Origin: GCA-002282575 sp964519885
GTDB taxonomy: Bacteria; Pseudomonadota; Gammaproteobacteria; Thiomicrospirales; Thiomicrospiraceae
Direction: 5' to 3'
Assembly (NCBI GenBank): GCA_964519885.1
Contig: CAZFLX010000004.1
Coordinates: 1-64,000, forward strand
DNA length: 64,000 nucleotides
Below, piece after piece: positions 50,772 to 60,583 of this stretch (position 1 is the first letter of the stretch; the number at the start of each line of letters is the position of its first letter). The position numbers and the translations under genes were made by a program. The notes below the pieces were generated by a model that had not been told where the DNA came from, ran no database searches, and saw only the letters and a list, made by a program, of their open reading frames with translations.

Positions 50772-51995
50772 ATGAAATTTGAACTCGAAGAAGCAGCTGT
50801 CAATATGAATGGCATGCCGGTAATTAAAGTCATTGGTTTAGGCGGTGGCGGTTGTAACGCGCTTGACTATATGGTGCGTAGTCAAATTGTGGGTGTCGAT
50901 TTCGTGGCAGCCAATACCGATGCTCAGGCATTAAATAAATCTAAAGCCAGTACACGCATTCAGTTGGGTAAGTCTGGCTTGGGTGCAGGTTCGAATGTTG
51001 AAAAAGGCAAGCAAGCGGCAACTGAAGACATTGACCGTGTGCGCAGTGCCTTAGACGGTACACATATGTTGTTCGTGACTGCGGGCATGGGCGGCGGTAC
51101 GGGTACTGGTTCTGCGCCAGTCGTTGCTAAGGCAGCGCGTGATATGGGTATTTTGACCGTTGGCGTGGTAACCAGTCCTTACAGCTTCGAAAAACGTGAC
51201 AAAATTGCTGCCGAAGGGATTGCTGATTTAGAGCAACACGTTGATTCATTGATTGTGATTCCGAACGAGAAGTTACACAAAGTAGCCGGTAAAAAATTAG
51301 GTATGTTAGATGCCTTTAATATGGCGAATAAGGTGCTACACAACGCAGTGCGTGGTGTTACCGAAGTGGTGACGCGTGAAGGCTTAATCAACGTTGACTT
51401 TGAAGACGTGCGTACCATGATGGGTTTCCGTGGCTTAGCCATGATGGGTGTGGGTTCGGCAACCGGTGATGAGCGTGCGAAGAATGCGACCATGGCGGCT
51501 ATTTCTAGTCCATTGTTAGAAGATATTAGCATTAATGGTGCGCGTGGTATTTTGGTCAACGTCGTCGCTTCGGATGACTTGGGTTCGGATGAGTTTGAAG
51601 AAGTGGGTCGCTTAATTGAAAGTTTTGCTCACCCAGAAGCGATGATTAAAATCGGTTTGGCGTTCGATGAAAATCTCGGTGATGAAGTGCAAGTCACCAT
51701 TATTGCAACGGGATTAACTTCCTCAGCAGCTAAAGCGCAGCCAGTTGTTGAAACCGTTAAGCCGGTTGTTGCTGATGTTGCCCCAGTTGCAGAGCCAGCA
51801 GCGGCGCGTCCATCACGTTGGGCAACGCCTAACTTAACACCTTCTGCAACAGCACCTATGCCCAATATTCCAGGCTTGGTGGGTGGTAATATTGCCGGCT
51901 TGCGCCAAGGCGTACCTGGTGTGATTGGCGCCCCTCACAATGAAAGTCATGCCTACTTGAATATTCCCTCGTGGATTCGCAAGCAAGCCAACTAA
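50772..51995 (+). CDS. ftsZ: FtsZ-family tubulin-like GTPase, at an unusual place in the dcw cluster
   Basis: 407 residues from the ATG at 50772 (GGGG eight bases before). The GTP-binding core is intact: GLGGGGCNAL (T1), the tubulin signature GMGGGTGTG at 105-113, and the T7 loop NVDFEDV with D209 and D212, as in E. coli. A variable linker (about 317-396) leads to a conserved-type tail LNIPSWIRKQ, the peptide that binds FtsA/ZipA. Differences: the loop after the 138-142 guanine contact region (PYSFEKRDKIAAEGI) is two residues shorter than in E. coli, and the conserved SEMG after T7 is GFRG. FtsZ is normally the last dcw gene, after ftsQ-ftsA; here it lies between rsmH and ftsL. It may be a second copy, since the usual ftsZ slot is outside this window. 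Confidence 0.9.
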   Translation: MKFELEEAAVNMNGMPVIKVIGLGGGGCNALDYMVRSQIVGVDFVAANTDAQALNKSKASTRIQLGKSGLGAGSNVEKGKQAATEDIDRVRSALDGTHMLFVTAGMGGGTGTGSAPVVAKAARDMGILTVGVVTSPYSFEKRDKIAAEGIADLEQHVDSLIVIPNEKLHKVAGKKLGMLDAFNMANKVLHNAVRGVTEVVTREGLINVDFEDVRTMMGFRGLAMMGVGSATGDERAKNATMAAISSPLLEDISINGARGILVNVVASDDLGSDEFEEVGRLIESFAHPEAMIKIGLAFDENLGDEVQVTIIATGLTSSAAKAQPVVETVKPVVADVAPVAEPAAARPSRWATPNLTPSATAPMPNIPGLVGGNIAGLRQGVPGVIGAPHNESHAYLNIPSWIRKQAN

Positions 51996-52023
51996 TGGCT
52001 GGTTTGTTGAATTTACGCTTTAG

Positions 52024-52353
52024 ATGATGAAGAACGCCCCATTGCCCGGATTGTCAATTCTGTGGTCGTGGGGCGCTGTTGTCTGGATTTTATTGATTGT
52101 TTCACTGATTGCTAGCGCGATTGCTGTGGTGTGGGTGAAGCATCAAGTCCGTTTAACCTCAACGCAGTTACATAAAAGTGTGAAGCAGGATTATGCCTTA
52201 CGTGTGGAAGAAGGGCGTTTGCAACTCGAATACAATCATTTACTGTCTCGCACACGTATCGAACAGATAGCGCGCAATAAACTCGGTATGTCTCCCATTG
52301 GTCCCGCACAAGAGCGGGTGTTGTTGTTGCCGGAAGGATCTGTGCAGCCATGA
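52024..52353 (+). CDS. ftsL: Cell-division protein FtsL
   Basis: 109 residues: short cytoplasmic start, one membrane helix (VVWILLIVSLIASAIAVVWV), then a periplasmic coiled coil ending in RIEQIARNKLGMSPI, the FtsL signature. FtsL joins FtsB and FtsQ to control FtsWI. The ribosome site is weak. The stop overlaps ftsI's ATG. Confidence 0.9.
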   Translation: MMKNAPLPGLSILWSWGAVVWILLIVSLIASAIAVVWVKHQVRLTSTQLHKSVKQDYALRVEEGRLQLEYNHLLSRTRIEQIARNKLGMSPIGPAQERVLLLPEGSVQP

Positions 52354-54008
52354 TGCGCGGAAGTCGTCGCGATAGCGTGATTTTTGGTTTGATTGTCCTG
52401 GCATTTTCTGCCTTGCTGTTTGGTGCTTGGCGGGTGATGATTGAGCAGTCTGCCTTTTTGCAACAAGAAGGGGATAAGCGTCAAATTCGTCATGTCACGC
52501 TACCTGCGGCACGGGGACCGATTTTAGATCGTCGTGGTGATGTGGTGGCGATGAGTACGCCGATGATTTCGGTGGCAATTGATCCGAAAACCCTAAAAGA
52601 TCAACCCGACTATCAAACCTCGCTTGCTTCGGCGCTGAAGATGCCGTTGGAAGTGGTGCAGGAAAAAATTGAAGCCAATGCGAATAAACGTTTTTATTAC
52701 TTAAAACGGGGATTGGCACCTCATGAAGCCCAACTGATTGAAGGTCTTCCGTTAGAAGGTGTGCACCTAGTGCCTGAGTTTAAGCGTTTTTATCCTTCGG
52801 GCGAGGTGATGTCTCATGTTATTGGCTTTACCAATATTGATGACAATGGCATCGAAGGTATTGAGCTAAGCTATAACGACTGGTTAAAAGGTAGTCCAGG
52901 AGTTCGTAAGGTTATTCGTGACAACCTTGGTCGTGTGATTGAAACGGTGGATGAAATTCGACCCGCCCATGAGGGCAAACCATTGAGCCTATCGATTGAT
53001 CGTGATTTACAGTTTTTTGCCTATCGAGCACTGAAAAGGGCGATGATTGAACATCAAGCCAAAGCAGCTGAGTTGGTGTTATTGGACGTGAAAACGGGTG
53101 AAATTTTGGCGATGGTGTCTCAGCCAGGTTTTAATCCGAATGACCGTTCACAAGTGACAGCCGCTCAAACACGTAATCGTGTGGTGACTGATGTGTTTGA
53201 GCCTGGTTCAACCATTAAACCTATTGTTATTGCGGGTGCTTTAGAATTAGGCAGTATTAAACCTGATGCGGTGATTGACACCGGCAATGGTAAATACAAA
53301 TCGAATGATAAGTTGGTGCGTGATCATCATGGTTATGGTCAGTTAGATTTAGCCGGCATTTTGCGTAAATCGAGTAACGTCGGCATGGTCAAAATTGTTG
53401 AAGGCATGTCTCGTGAGGAGGTGTGGCGCTTTTTGCATTTCTCGGGTATCGGTCAGGAAACAGGAATTGTTTTCCCCGGTGAGCAGACCGGGCGTTTGCG
53501 AGATCCCCTGGAATGGTATCCGGTGACCAAAACCACTGCGGCATACGGCTATGGTTATAACGTGACGCTATTGCAGTTGGCGCGTGCCTATGCGGTTCTG
53601 GCGAACGATGGTGTGCTTTTGCCTTCCACATTAATTAAATTAGAAGGTGCAGTGCCGCAGGGGAAACGTGTTTTTAAATCTGAACATGCACGTTTGTTGG
53701 TTCGGATGATGGAAGAAGTAGTGGGTATGCAAGGCACAGGTCGAAAAGCGGCGATACCTGGTTATCGTGTTGCCGGTAAAACGGGGACGACTCGTAAAGC
53801 CAATAAAGGTTACGATTCTGATAAATATCGAGCTGTGTTCGTCGGCATTGCCCCTGCTACTGCACCCCGTTTTGTTTTGGCGGTGACAGTGGAAGAACCC
53901 AGTCGTGGTCAATATTATGGTGGTGAAGTGGCTGCCCCCATTTTCAAAGAAGTGATGGAAGAAACTCTGCGTTTGATGGCCATCGCTCCAGATGATGTGG
54001 CGAGATAA
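52350..54008 (+). CDS. ftsI: Septal peptidoglycan transpeptidase PBP3
   Basis: 552 residues with an N-terminal membrane helix, the class B domain (ARGPILDRRGDVVAMS) and the transpeptidase domain with active-site motifs STIK (EPGSTIKP), SSN (RKSSNVG) and KTGT (VAGKTGTTR). FtsI cross-links septal peptidoglycan with FtsW. ATGA overlap with ftsL. Confidence 0.95.
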   Translation: MMRGSRRDSVIFGLIVLAFSALLFGAWRVMIEQSAFLQQEGDKRQIRHVTLPAARGPILDRRGDVVAMSTPMISVAIDPKTLKDQPDYQTSLASALKMPLEVVQEKIEANANKRFYYLKRGLAPHEAQLIEGLPLEGVHLVPEFKRFYPSGEVMSHVIGFTNIDDNGIEGIELSYNDWLKGSPGVRKVIRDNLGRVIETVDEIRPAHEGKPLSLSIDRDLQFFAYRALKRAMIEHQAKAAELVLLDVKTGEILAMVSQPGFNPNDRSQVTAAQTRNRVVTDVFEPGSTIKPIVIAGALELGSIKPDAVIDTGNGKYKSNDKLVRDHHGYGQLDLAGILRKSSNVGMVKIVEGMSREEVWRFLHFSGIGQETGIVFPGEQTGRLRDPLEWYPVTKTTAAYGYGYNVTLLQLARAYAVLANDGVLLPSTLIKLEGAVPQGKRVFKSEHARLLVRMMEEVVGMQGTGRKAAIPGYRVAGKTGTTRKANKGYDSDKYRAVFVGIAPATAPRFVLAVTVEEPSRGQYYGGEVAAPIFKEVMEETLRLMAIAPDDVAR

Positions 54009-54011
54009 CCG

Positions 54012-55442
54012 ATGCGGCAAACACAAGTGAAAAGCTGGCAGGCATTGTGCGAGTGGTTGGGTTTTGCCACTGAAACCGATACTAGGCCAATCGCTCAGCT
54101 AACAGCTGATTCTCGTGAGTGCCAAGCGGGTGATGTGTTTATTGCGCTGGCTGGCGTGCATCAGCATGGAGCCCAGTATGCAATAAAGGCCCGTGAGCAA
54201 GGGGCTTGGGTAATTTCCGATGTGATGGCGGAAGGCGTGCATTTGTGTGTGCCTGATTTATCAGATCGGTTAGGCGCATTATTGAATTGGTTTTATGATC
54301 ATCCCAGTCAGTCCATGCGGTTGGTTGGTATTACGGGGACCAATGGCAAAACGTCGGTTAGTCATTATGTGGCACAGTGGTTGCATCAACTGGGTGAATC
54401 GGTGGCCGTGCTGGGCACTGTCGGTAATGGTCGTTGGGGTGAGCTTAAGCCTTCAACCCATACTACCATGGATGCACCTCGGTTGTATCGTCAACTGGCG
54501 CAGTGGCGTGATGAAGGCGTTGGGGTAGTGGTAATGGAAGTGTCTTCTCATGCCATTCATCAGAATCGTATTGCCGGTTTGACCTTTGCTGTGGTGGCGT
54601 TAACGCAAGTGACACGAGATCACTTAGATTATCATGGCACAGTAGAAGCTTATCGGGCTGAAAAAGCCCGTTTATTTACCGATTGGCCGGCGCAGGTTGC
54701 TGTGTTGAATCAAGATGATGGGTTAGGTGCTGAGTTAGCATTAAACTTGCCATCAGCATTGACCTATGCGGTGAAAGCCGAGGCGACCCTGATGGCAAAG
54801 TCGGTTGCTTGTATTGCTGAAGGTTTGCGGGTTGACCTAGTTTTGGATAAAACGTCCTGGCAGGGTGTGCTGCCGCTGTATGGGTTATTTAATATTGAAA
54901 ATGTATTGTGTGCTTTGGGTTGTATGCAGGGACTAGGCATTCCCTTAACATCTGTCGTGAAACACCTAGCCGCTACGCAACCGGTAGCAGGGCGTATGCA
55001 ATGGGTGCGTCAACAACCTCGTGTGTTGGTGGATTATGCCCATACGCCCGATGCCTTAGAAAAAGCCTTGATAGCTTTACGCGCCCATAGTCAACAAGGC
55101 CGGTTATGGCTGGTTTTTGGTGCGGGCGGTGATCGTGATAAGGGTAAGCGTCCCTTAATGGGGGCGGTTGCTAACCGTTATGCCGATGTGGTGATTGTTA
55201 CCGATGATAATCCGCGTTCAGAAGTGCTGGCGGATATTGCTGCGGCGATTTTACAAGCCTTAGATAAAGACAAAGCTACTTACATTAGTGATCGCTCTGC
55301 TGCTATTTGTCGAGCCATTTTTAATGCTAAAGCGGATGATGTGGTATTGGTCGCGGGTAAGGGGCATGAAGACTACCAAGAGATCGGTGGTGTGCGCCAT
55401 CCTTTTTCAGATAAAGAAGTGATTCAACAATGCATAACATGA
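54012..55442 (+). CDS. murE: UDP-MurNAc-tripeptide synthetase
   Basis: 476 residues. Adds the third residue to UDP-MurNAc-dipeptide. ATP loop GITGTNGKTS; the DNPR motif in TDDNPRSE marks meso-diaminopimelate as the substrate, in keeping with a Gram-negative wall. Its last 13 bases overlap murF. Three bases after ftsI. Confidence 0.95.
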   Translation: MRQTQVKSWQALCEWLGFATETDTRPIAQLTADSRECQAGDVFIALAGVHQHGAQYAIKAREQGAWVISDVMAEGVHLCVPDLSDRLGALLNWFYDHPSQSMRLVGITGTNGKTSVSHYVAQWLHQLGESVAVLGTVGNGRWGELKPSTHTTMDAPRLYRQLAQWRDEGVGVVVMEVSSHAIHQNRIAGLTFAVVALTQVTRDHLDYHGTVEAYRAEKARLFTDWPAQVAVLNQDDGLGAELALNLPSALTYAVKAEATLMAKSVACIAEGLRVDLVLDKTSWQGVLPLYGLFNIENVLCALGCMQGLGIPLTSVVKHLAATQPVAGRMQWVRQQPRVLVDYAHTPDALEKALIALRAHSQQGRLWLVFGAGGDRDKGKRPLMGAVANRYADVVIVTDDNPRSEVLADIAAAILQALDKDKATYISDRSAAICRAIFNAKADDVVLVAGKGHEDYQEIGGVRHPFSDKEVIQQCIT

Positions 55443-56872
55443 ATTGGAAGCTGTCAGACATCGCCACCGTGTTGGGAGTCAAGTTTGAAGCTGATGCTGA
55501 TGTGTTGGTGCAACGCGTGATGACGGATAGTCGTCAGGTCACAGCGGGGGACTTGTTTGTTGCCCTAGTTGGTGATCGTGCCAATGGTCATGATTTCATT
55601 GAGGCGGTGGTTGCGCAAGGCGCTGTTGCCGTGTTAATCACACAAGCCCCAAAAGAACCGCTGGCTGTGCCTTACCTGTTGGTTAAAGATGCGGTGGTTG
55701 CTATGCAACAACTGGCGGCTGCTTGGCGGTTGAAGCATCAGCCTAACCCTGTGGTACTGATTACCGGTAGTAACGGTAAAACCAGTGTGAAGGAAATGAT
55801 TCGTGCTGGTTTATCGGCACGTGACGGTGAGCGGGTTCTGGCAACTCAAGGTAACTTGAATAATCATTTGGGGTTGCCGATGACGCTCTTGTCATTGCGT
55901 GATGAGCATGAGTCGGCGGTGATTGAAGTGGGCGCGAATCATGTTGGTGAAATTGCTCAGCTAGGTCCTTTAGCCGCCCCCAGTATCGCGGTGATTACCA
56001 GTATTGGACGAGCCCATGTGGGTGAGTTTGGTTCTTTAGATAAGATTAAACAAGCGAAAGGTGAAATTTGGCAGGCCTTGCCCGCAACGGGTGGTGTAGC
56101 GATTGTTCCGATTGTCGAAGCCAATAGTGAGTTTGATGGTTGGTCTTGTTGGCAAGATGCCTTAGCGTCACATCGAGTGATTGCCTTTGGTGATATGGCG
56201 AACGTGAGTGTTAATCGGGGCTGGCATGCTTGGGTGGGTGTGGTTAAGCGAGAAGTTACGGTTGAAGGGCAGCGCGTTCAGTTAGCAACCAGTGATTGGG
56301 GTGAGGCGACGCTTGATTTGGCGATTGCTGGTGCGCATCAAGCCAATAATCTGGCGGCAGTGGTTGCGGTGTTGTTGCAAGCGGGATTAAGTTGGCAAGC
56401 AATTCAAACAGGCTTAAATCGGGTTGCTTTGCCAGGTGGGCGTTTACGATTGTTATCGCCTTTGCCTGACTTGCTGATCATTGATGATACCTATAATGCC
56501 AATGCCAGCTCAATGAAAGCCGCTATTGGCGTGTTGATGGAACAGTCGGCACAAACGCATGCTTTTGTCATGGGACCCATGGGCGAATTGGGTGATGAGT
56601 CTGAAGCCTTGCACCAAGAGGTGGTTGATTATGCGAGTGCGGCGGGGGTGAATGCGTTTTTGGCATCAGGGCCACTGAGTGAACTCTTGGTTAGTCGTTT
56701 TGGCGGCGGTACGGCCAATGATTCACCTGAAGTGCTGGCAGATGCACTATGGCAAGCTTATCAACAAAGGGGTTCGTTGGCGGTTCTGGTGAAAGGTTCT
56801 CGTTCTGCCCGCATGGAGCGGGTGGTGGAAGCATTAATGGCGCGCGCAAGTCGCTGCCAGTCAGACAAATAA
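55430..56872 (+). CDS. murF: UDP-MurNAc-tripeptide D-Ala-D-Ala ligase
   Basis: 480 residues. Adds D-Ala-D-Ala to give the pentapeptide. ATP loop ITGSNGKTSVKEM, then GNLNNHLGLPMTLL, EVGANHVGEI and DDTYNANASSMKAAI. A start at the ATG 55439 would give the common 4-base ATGA overlap with murE; 55430 is the longer option, and I cannot decide. Confidence 0.94.
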   Translation: MHNMNWKLSDIATVLGVKFEADADVLVQRVMTDSRQVTAGDLFVALVGDRANGHDFIEAVVAQGAVAVLITQAPKEPLAVPYLLVKDAVVAMQQLAAAWRLKHQPNPVVLITGSNGKTSVKEMIRAGLSARDGERVLATQGNLNNHLGLPMTLLSLRDEHESAVIEVGANHVGEIAQLGPLAAPSIAVITSIGRAHVGEFGSLDKIKQAKGEIWQALPATGGVAIVPIVEANSEFDGWSCWQDALASHRVIAFGDMANVSVNRGWHAWVGVVKREVTVEGQRVQLATSDWGEATLDLAIAGAHQANNLAAVVAVLLQAGLSWQAIQTGLNRVALPGGRLRLLSPLPDLLIIDDTYNANASSMKAAIGVLMEQSAQTHAFVMGPMGELGDESEALHQEVVDYASAAGVNAFLASGPLSELLVSRFGGGTANDSPEVLADALWQAYQQRGSLAVLVKGSRSARMERVVEALMARASRCQSDK

Positions 56873-56885
56873 AATGGGTTAAGTA

Positions 56886-57968
56886 ATGATTTTAGAATTA
56901 ATGGCTTGGTTACAGCAATGGGTGGGCAGTTTTAACCTATTCAGTTATGTGACCTTTCGTGGTTTGATGGCCGCTTTGACGGCACTGGTGATTTCACTTT
57001 GGGCAGGTCCAGCAGTGATTCATTGGTTAACGCGCTTAAAAGTGGGTCAAGCGGTTCGCACCGATGGTCCACAAACTCACTTGGTAAAAAGCGGTACGCC
57101 GACTATGGGTGGCGTGCTGATCTTGTTGTCAGTGATTGTCAGTGCCTTGTTGTGGAGTGATTGGGATAGTCGTTATGCTTGGCTGTTGATTGTGATGACA
57201 CTGGGGTTTGGTGCCATCGGTTTTGTCGATGACTACAAAAAAGTCGTTTATAAAGATCCGAAGGGGTTGGCATCGCGTTGGAAATACTTTTGGCAGTCGG
57301 TATTGGGTTTAGTGGCGGCTTATTTAATGTTCCAATGGGCTTATTTGCCAGCTCACACGGAATTGCTCATTCCCTTTGCGAAAACCTTGGTATTTGAGTT
57401 GGGACCTTGGTTTGTTTTAATGGCTTATTTTGTCATTGTCGGCACCTCGAATGCGGTCAATTTGACCGATGGATTAGATGGCTTGGCGATTATGCCCGCA
57501 GTGTTGGTATCGGCCGCTTTGTCGGTATTTGCGTATTTGTCAGGTCATGCGGTGTTTGCCGATTATCTGAATATTCCGTTTATTCCGGGTGCCGGAGAAG
57601 TGGCTATTTTTGGCGCTGCCTTGGTTGGTGCTGGGCTGGGTTTCTTGTGGTTCAATACTTATCCGGCACAAGTGTTTATGGGCGATGTGGGTGCTTTAGC
57701 CATTGGCGCAGCACTGGGACTCATGGCAATTATGGTACGCCAAGAGTTGGTGTTGGTCATTATGGGCGGCATTTTTGTTATGGAAACCTTGTCAGTGATG
57801 ATTCAAGTTGCTTCTTTCAAATTAACGGGCAAGCGCGTTTTTCGCATGGCACCCTTGCATCATCATTTTGAATTAAAGGGTTGGCCAGAACCGAAAGTGA
57901 TTGTGCGCTTTTGGATTATCACACTGATTTTAGTATTGGTTGGTTTGGCCAGTTTGAAGGTGCGCTAA
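56886..57968 (+). CDS. mraY: Phospho-MurNAc-pentapeptide translocase
   Basis: Makes lipid I at the inner membrane. 360 residues as in E. coli, with ten membrane helices expected; motifs GTPTMGGVLILLS, FVDDYKKV, TDGLDGLAI and MGDVGALAIG, and the HHH cluster in PLHHHFELKGW. Confidence 0.96.
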   Translation: MILELMAWLQQWVGSFNLFSYVTFRGLMAALTALVISLWAGPAVIHWLTRLKVGQAVRTDGPQTHLVKSGTPTMGGVLILLSVIVSALLWSDWDSRYAWLLIVMTLGFGAIGFVDDYKKVVYKDPKGLASRWKYFWQSVLGLVAAYLMFQWAYLPAHTELLIPFAKTLVFELGPWFVLMAYFVIVGTSNAVNLTDGLDGLAIMPAVLVSAALSVFAYLSGHAVFADYLNIPFIPGAGEVAIFGAALVGAGLGFLWFNTYPAQVFMGDVGALAIGAALGLMAIMVRQELVLVIMGGIFVMETLSVMIQVASFKLTGKRVFRMAPLHHHFELKGWPEPKVIVRFWIITLILVLVGLASLKVR

Positions 57969-57971
57969 GTT

Positions 57972-59324
57972 ATGTCGGTATTGGTAGCGGGATTAGGGAT
58001 TTCGGGACAAGCTGCCTTGCGCTTTTTGGTAGCGCAAGGTGATAGCTGTATTTTTGCTTATGATACGCGTGCCGAGTTGGATATTCAGGCCTTACAGAGT
58101 CGTTTTCCTCAAGTCACTTTTGCCTGTGGTGAGCTACCACCAAACTGGGCAGCACAAGTGAAAATGTTAGTCCTCAGTCCAGGCATTGATCCTAAAACTG
58201 CATGGGTGCAGTCGTTGGTGAAAGCGGGTGTGAGTTTAGTGGGCGAAATTGAGCTTTTTTGTCGCTCGATGCCGGCGGAAAAACCTTTAGTCGCGATTAC
58301 GGGTAGTAATGGTAAAAGTACTGTTACCACCTTGGTGGGCGAATTACTGAAGGCGCAGGGTTATCAGGTTGCCGTGGGTGGAAATTTGGGTACACCGGCT
58401 TTGGATTTACTCATGCAGTCTGCCGATGCCGATGTGTTTGTGTTGGAGTTATCCAGTTTTCAACTCGAAACCACGCAGAGTTTGTTAGCCACATCGGCGA
58501 CGGTGCTCAACATTAGCCCTGATCATCTCGATCGTTATGGTGATATGGCAACTTACATTGCAGCTAAAGCGCCCATTTATCACATGACGCGTTTAGCGGT
58601 GGTGAATCGTGATGACGAAATTGCAGCAGGCTTAGCCGATTCACGCGTTGCTCAGATAGGTTTTTCGTTGTCGGAGCCGAAAGCATTAAGTGATTATGGT
58701 TTGTGTCTGCGCGAAGGTGAGGAGTGGTTGTGTCAGCGATCAGATGGGCAGTCCCCCTACCAATGGATTATGAAAAGTAACGAAATTGCCTTGATGGGAC
58801 GACACAATATCAGTAATTGTTTGGCAGCCTTAGCTTTGTGTCAGGCTTTTCAGCTCAGCTTGACGGCCATTAAAAGTGTGCTTACAAGCTTTACGGGTTT
58901 GGCGCATCGTGCTCAATTAGTACGCACGCGAGCCGGCGTGCATTGGGTTAACGACTCCAAAGGAACCAATGTCGGTTCCACGGTCACGGCACTACACAGT
59001 TTAGGCGCGCAAGCACCCATTATTTTATTAGCCGGTGGGCAAGGCAAGGGACAAGACTTTTCTGAGTTGTCGCAACCCTTGGCAGATGTTGCTCGTGCGC
59101 TGATTGTTTTTGGTGAAGATGCTGAACAGATTGCTCAGCATGCACCCAGCAGTTGCTCTGTGCATCGTGTTGTTGACCTGCTGGAAGCGGTAACGCTAGC
59201 AGATGCTCTGTCAAAAGCGGGCGATGTGGTGTTATTGTCACCAGCCTGTGCCAGTTTTGATCAATTTCGCAGTTACGTTCATCGTGGCGAAGTTTTTACT
59301 CAAGCCGTGATGCAGCTAGCATGA
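57972..59324 (+). CDS. murD: UDP-MurNAc-L-Ala-D-Glu ligase
   Basis: 450 residues. Starts VLVAGLGISGQAALRFL; ATP loop ITGSNGKSTVTTLV; ELSSFQLETT; HRAQLVRTRAGVHWVNDSKG and LSPACASFDQF. Adds D-Glu to UDP-MurNAc-L-Ala. Stop overlaps ftsW (ATGA). Confidence 0.95.
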   Translation: MSVLVAGLGISGQAALRFLVAQGDSCIFAYDTRAELDIQALQSRFPQVTFACGELPPNWAAQVKMLVLSPGIDPKTAWVQSLVKAGVSLVGEIELFCRSMPAEKPLVAITGSNGKSTVTTLVGELLKAQGYQVAVGGNLGTPALDLLMQSADADVFVLELSSFQLETTQSLLATSATVLNISPDHLDRYGDMATYIAAKAPIYHMTRLAVVNRDDEIAAGLADSRVAQIGFSLSEPKALSDYGLCLREGEEWLCQRSDGQSPYQWIMKSNEIALMGRHNISNCLAALALCQAFQLSLTAIKSVLTSFTGLAHRAQLVRTRAGVHWVNDSKGTNVGSTVTALHSLGAQAPIILLAGGQGKGQDFSELSQPLADVARALIVFGEDAEQIAQHAPSSCSVHRVVDLLEAVTLADALSKAGDVVLLSPACASFDQFRSYVHRGEVFTQAVMQLA

Positions 59325-60583
59325 TGAAGTTGATGAAACGCGGATTCCAGGTAAGACCTTGGCGGTTGGATGATAATGCCCCCATTGACTGGGCGCTGGT
59401 TGGGGTGATGTTGATGCTCTCCTGCCTGGGCGTAGTGATGGTGGCATCTGCATCTGTGGCGATTGCCGAGAAACGCTTCGGTATGGAGTTGCGTTATGTG
59501 TTACAACAGTTGGCTTTCTTATTGGGTTCGTTGTTCATTGCGGTGTGGGTGATTCAAAAAACTACTCTCAATTGGTGGAAAGAAAACCGGGGTTTACTGT
59601 TACTCATCGCCATGGTGTTGGTGATGATGACGTTGGTGTTAGGTCGAGAAATTAACGGTGCTAAACGCTGGCTGAGTTTGGGTTTTTTCAATTTGCAACC
59701 TTCTGAATTTTTGAAGTTGGTGGTGATTGTCTTTATGGCCGCCTACATCGAAAAGAACTTCCAGCAGCATCAAGATGCGCAAGGTAATCGTGATTGGAAA
59801 ATGGAAAAGAAACGGCAGATGCAAGCCATTAAACTGCTGATGTTGCCATTAATTCCCATTTTTCTATTGCTATTATTGCAGCCCGATTTTGGTAGCCTAA
59901 TGGTGGTGTTGTTACTGGTATTTGCCATGTTGCTCATTGCGGGTGCTCCGCTACGCTTGTTGTTATCGGTTTTACCCTTGGGGCTGGCGCTGGTTATTGT
60001 CATCATTATTGAACCCTATCGCTTGGCACGGGTAGTCAGCTTTTTAGATCCTTGGAAGGATGCACAGAATACCGGTTATCAGCTCACGCATTCGCTAATG
60101 GCATTAGGCCGAGGTGATTGGTTTGGTGTCGGGTTGGGTAATAGTGTGGAAAAGTTGTTTTATCTGCCCGATGCGCATACCGATTTTTTATTTGCCATTT
60201 ATGGCGAAGAATTTGGTTTCATTGGTGTGGTTGCCTTGGTATTGCTCTATTTGGTGATGATTTGGCGTATTTTTCGTATTGGTCGAGTGGCAGCAGAGCG
60301 AGAACAAACTTTCGCAGCCTTGATTTGCTATGGCGTGGGTGCATGGGTTGCAGTGCAGGCATTGATTAATATGGGCGCTAATTTGGGGTTGTTGCCGACC
60401 AAAGGCTTAACCTTACCTTTAGTTAGCTATGGCGGTTCCAGTTTGTTAATGTCCATGCTGGCATTAGGCTTGGTATTACGTATCGATTGGGAAAATCGTC
60501 ACGCTCATTTGGTGGTGGTCATGCCACCCGTTACGCCGACAACGACTGATTTAGTGGAACAGCCAATGGAAAAAACATCATGA
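59321..60583 (+). CDS. ftsW: Peptidoglycan glycosyltransferase FtsW
   Basis: 420 residues, SEDS family, about ten membrane helices. Motifs: NGAKRWLSLGFFNLQPSE, PDFGSLMVVLL, and GLLPTKGLTLPLVSYGGSS near the end. Builds septal glycan strands with FtsI. It overlaps murD before and murG after by 4 bases each. Confidence 0.95.
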   Translation: MMKLMKRGFQVRPWRLDDNAPIDWALVGVMLMLSCLGVVMVASASVAIAEKRFGMELRYVLQQLAFLLGSLFIAVWVIQKTTLNWWKENRGLLLLIAMVLVMMTLVLGREINGAKRWLSLGFFNLQPSEFLKLVVIVFMAAYIEKNFQQHQDAQGNRDWKMEKKRQMQAIKLLMLPLIPIFLLLLLQPDFGSLMVVLLLVFAMLLIAGAPLRLLLSVLPLGLALVIVIIIEPYRLARVVSFLDPWKDAQNTGYQLTHSLMALGRGDWFGVGLGNSVEKLFYLPDAHTDFLFAIYGEEFGFIGVVALVLLYLVMIWRIFRIGRVAAEREQTFAALICYGVGAWVAVQALINMGANLGLLPTKGLTLPLVSYGGSSLLMSMLALGLVLRIDWENRHAHLVVVMPPVTPTTTDLVEQPMEKTS

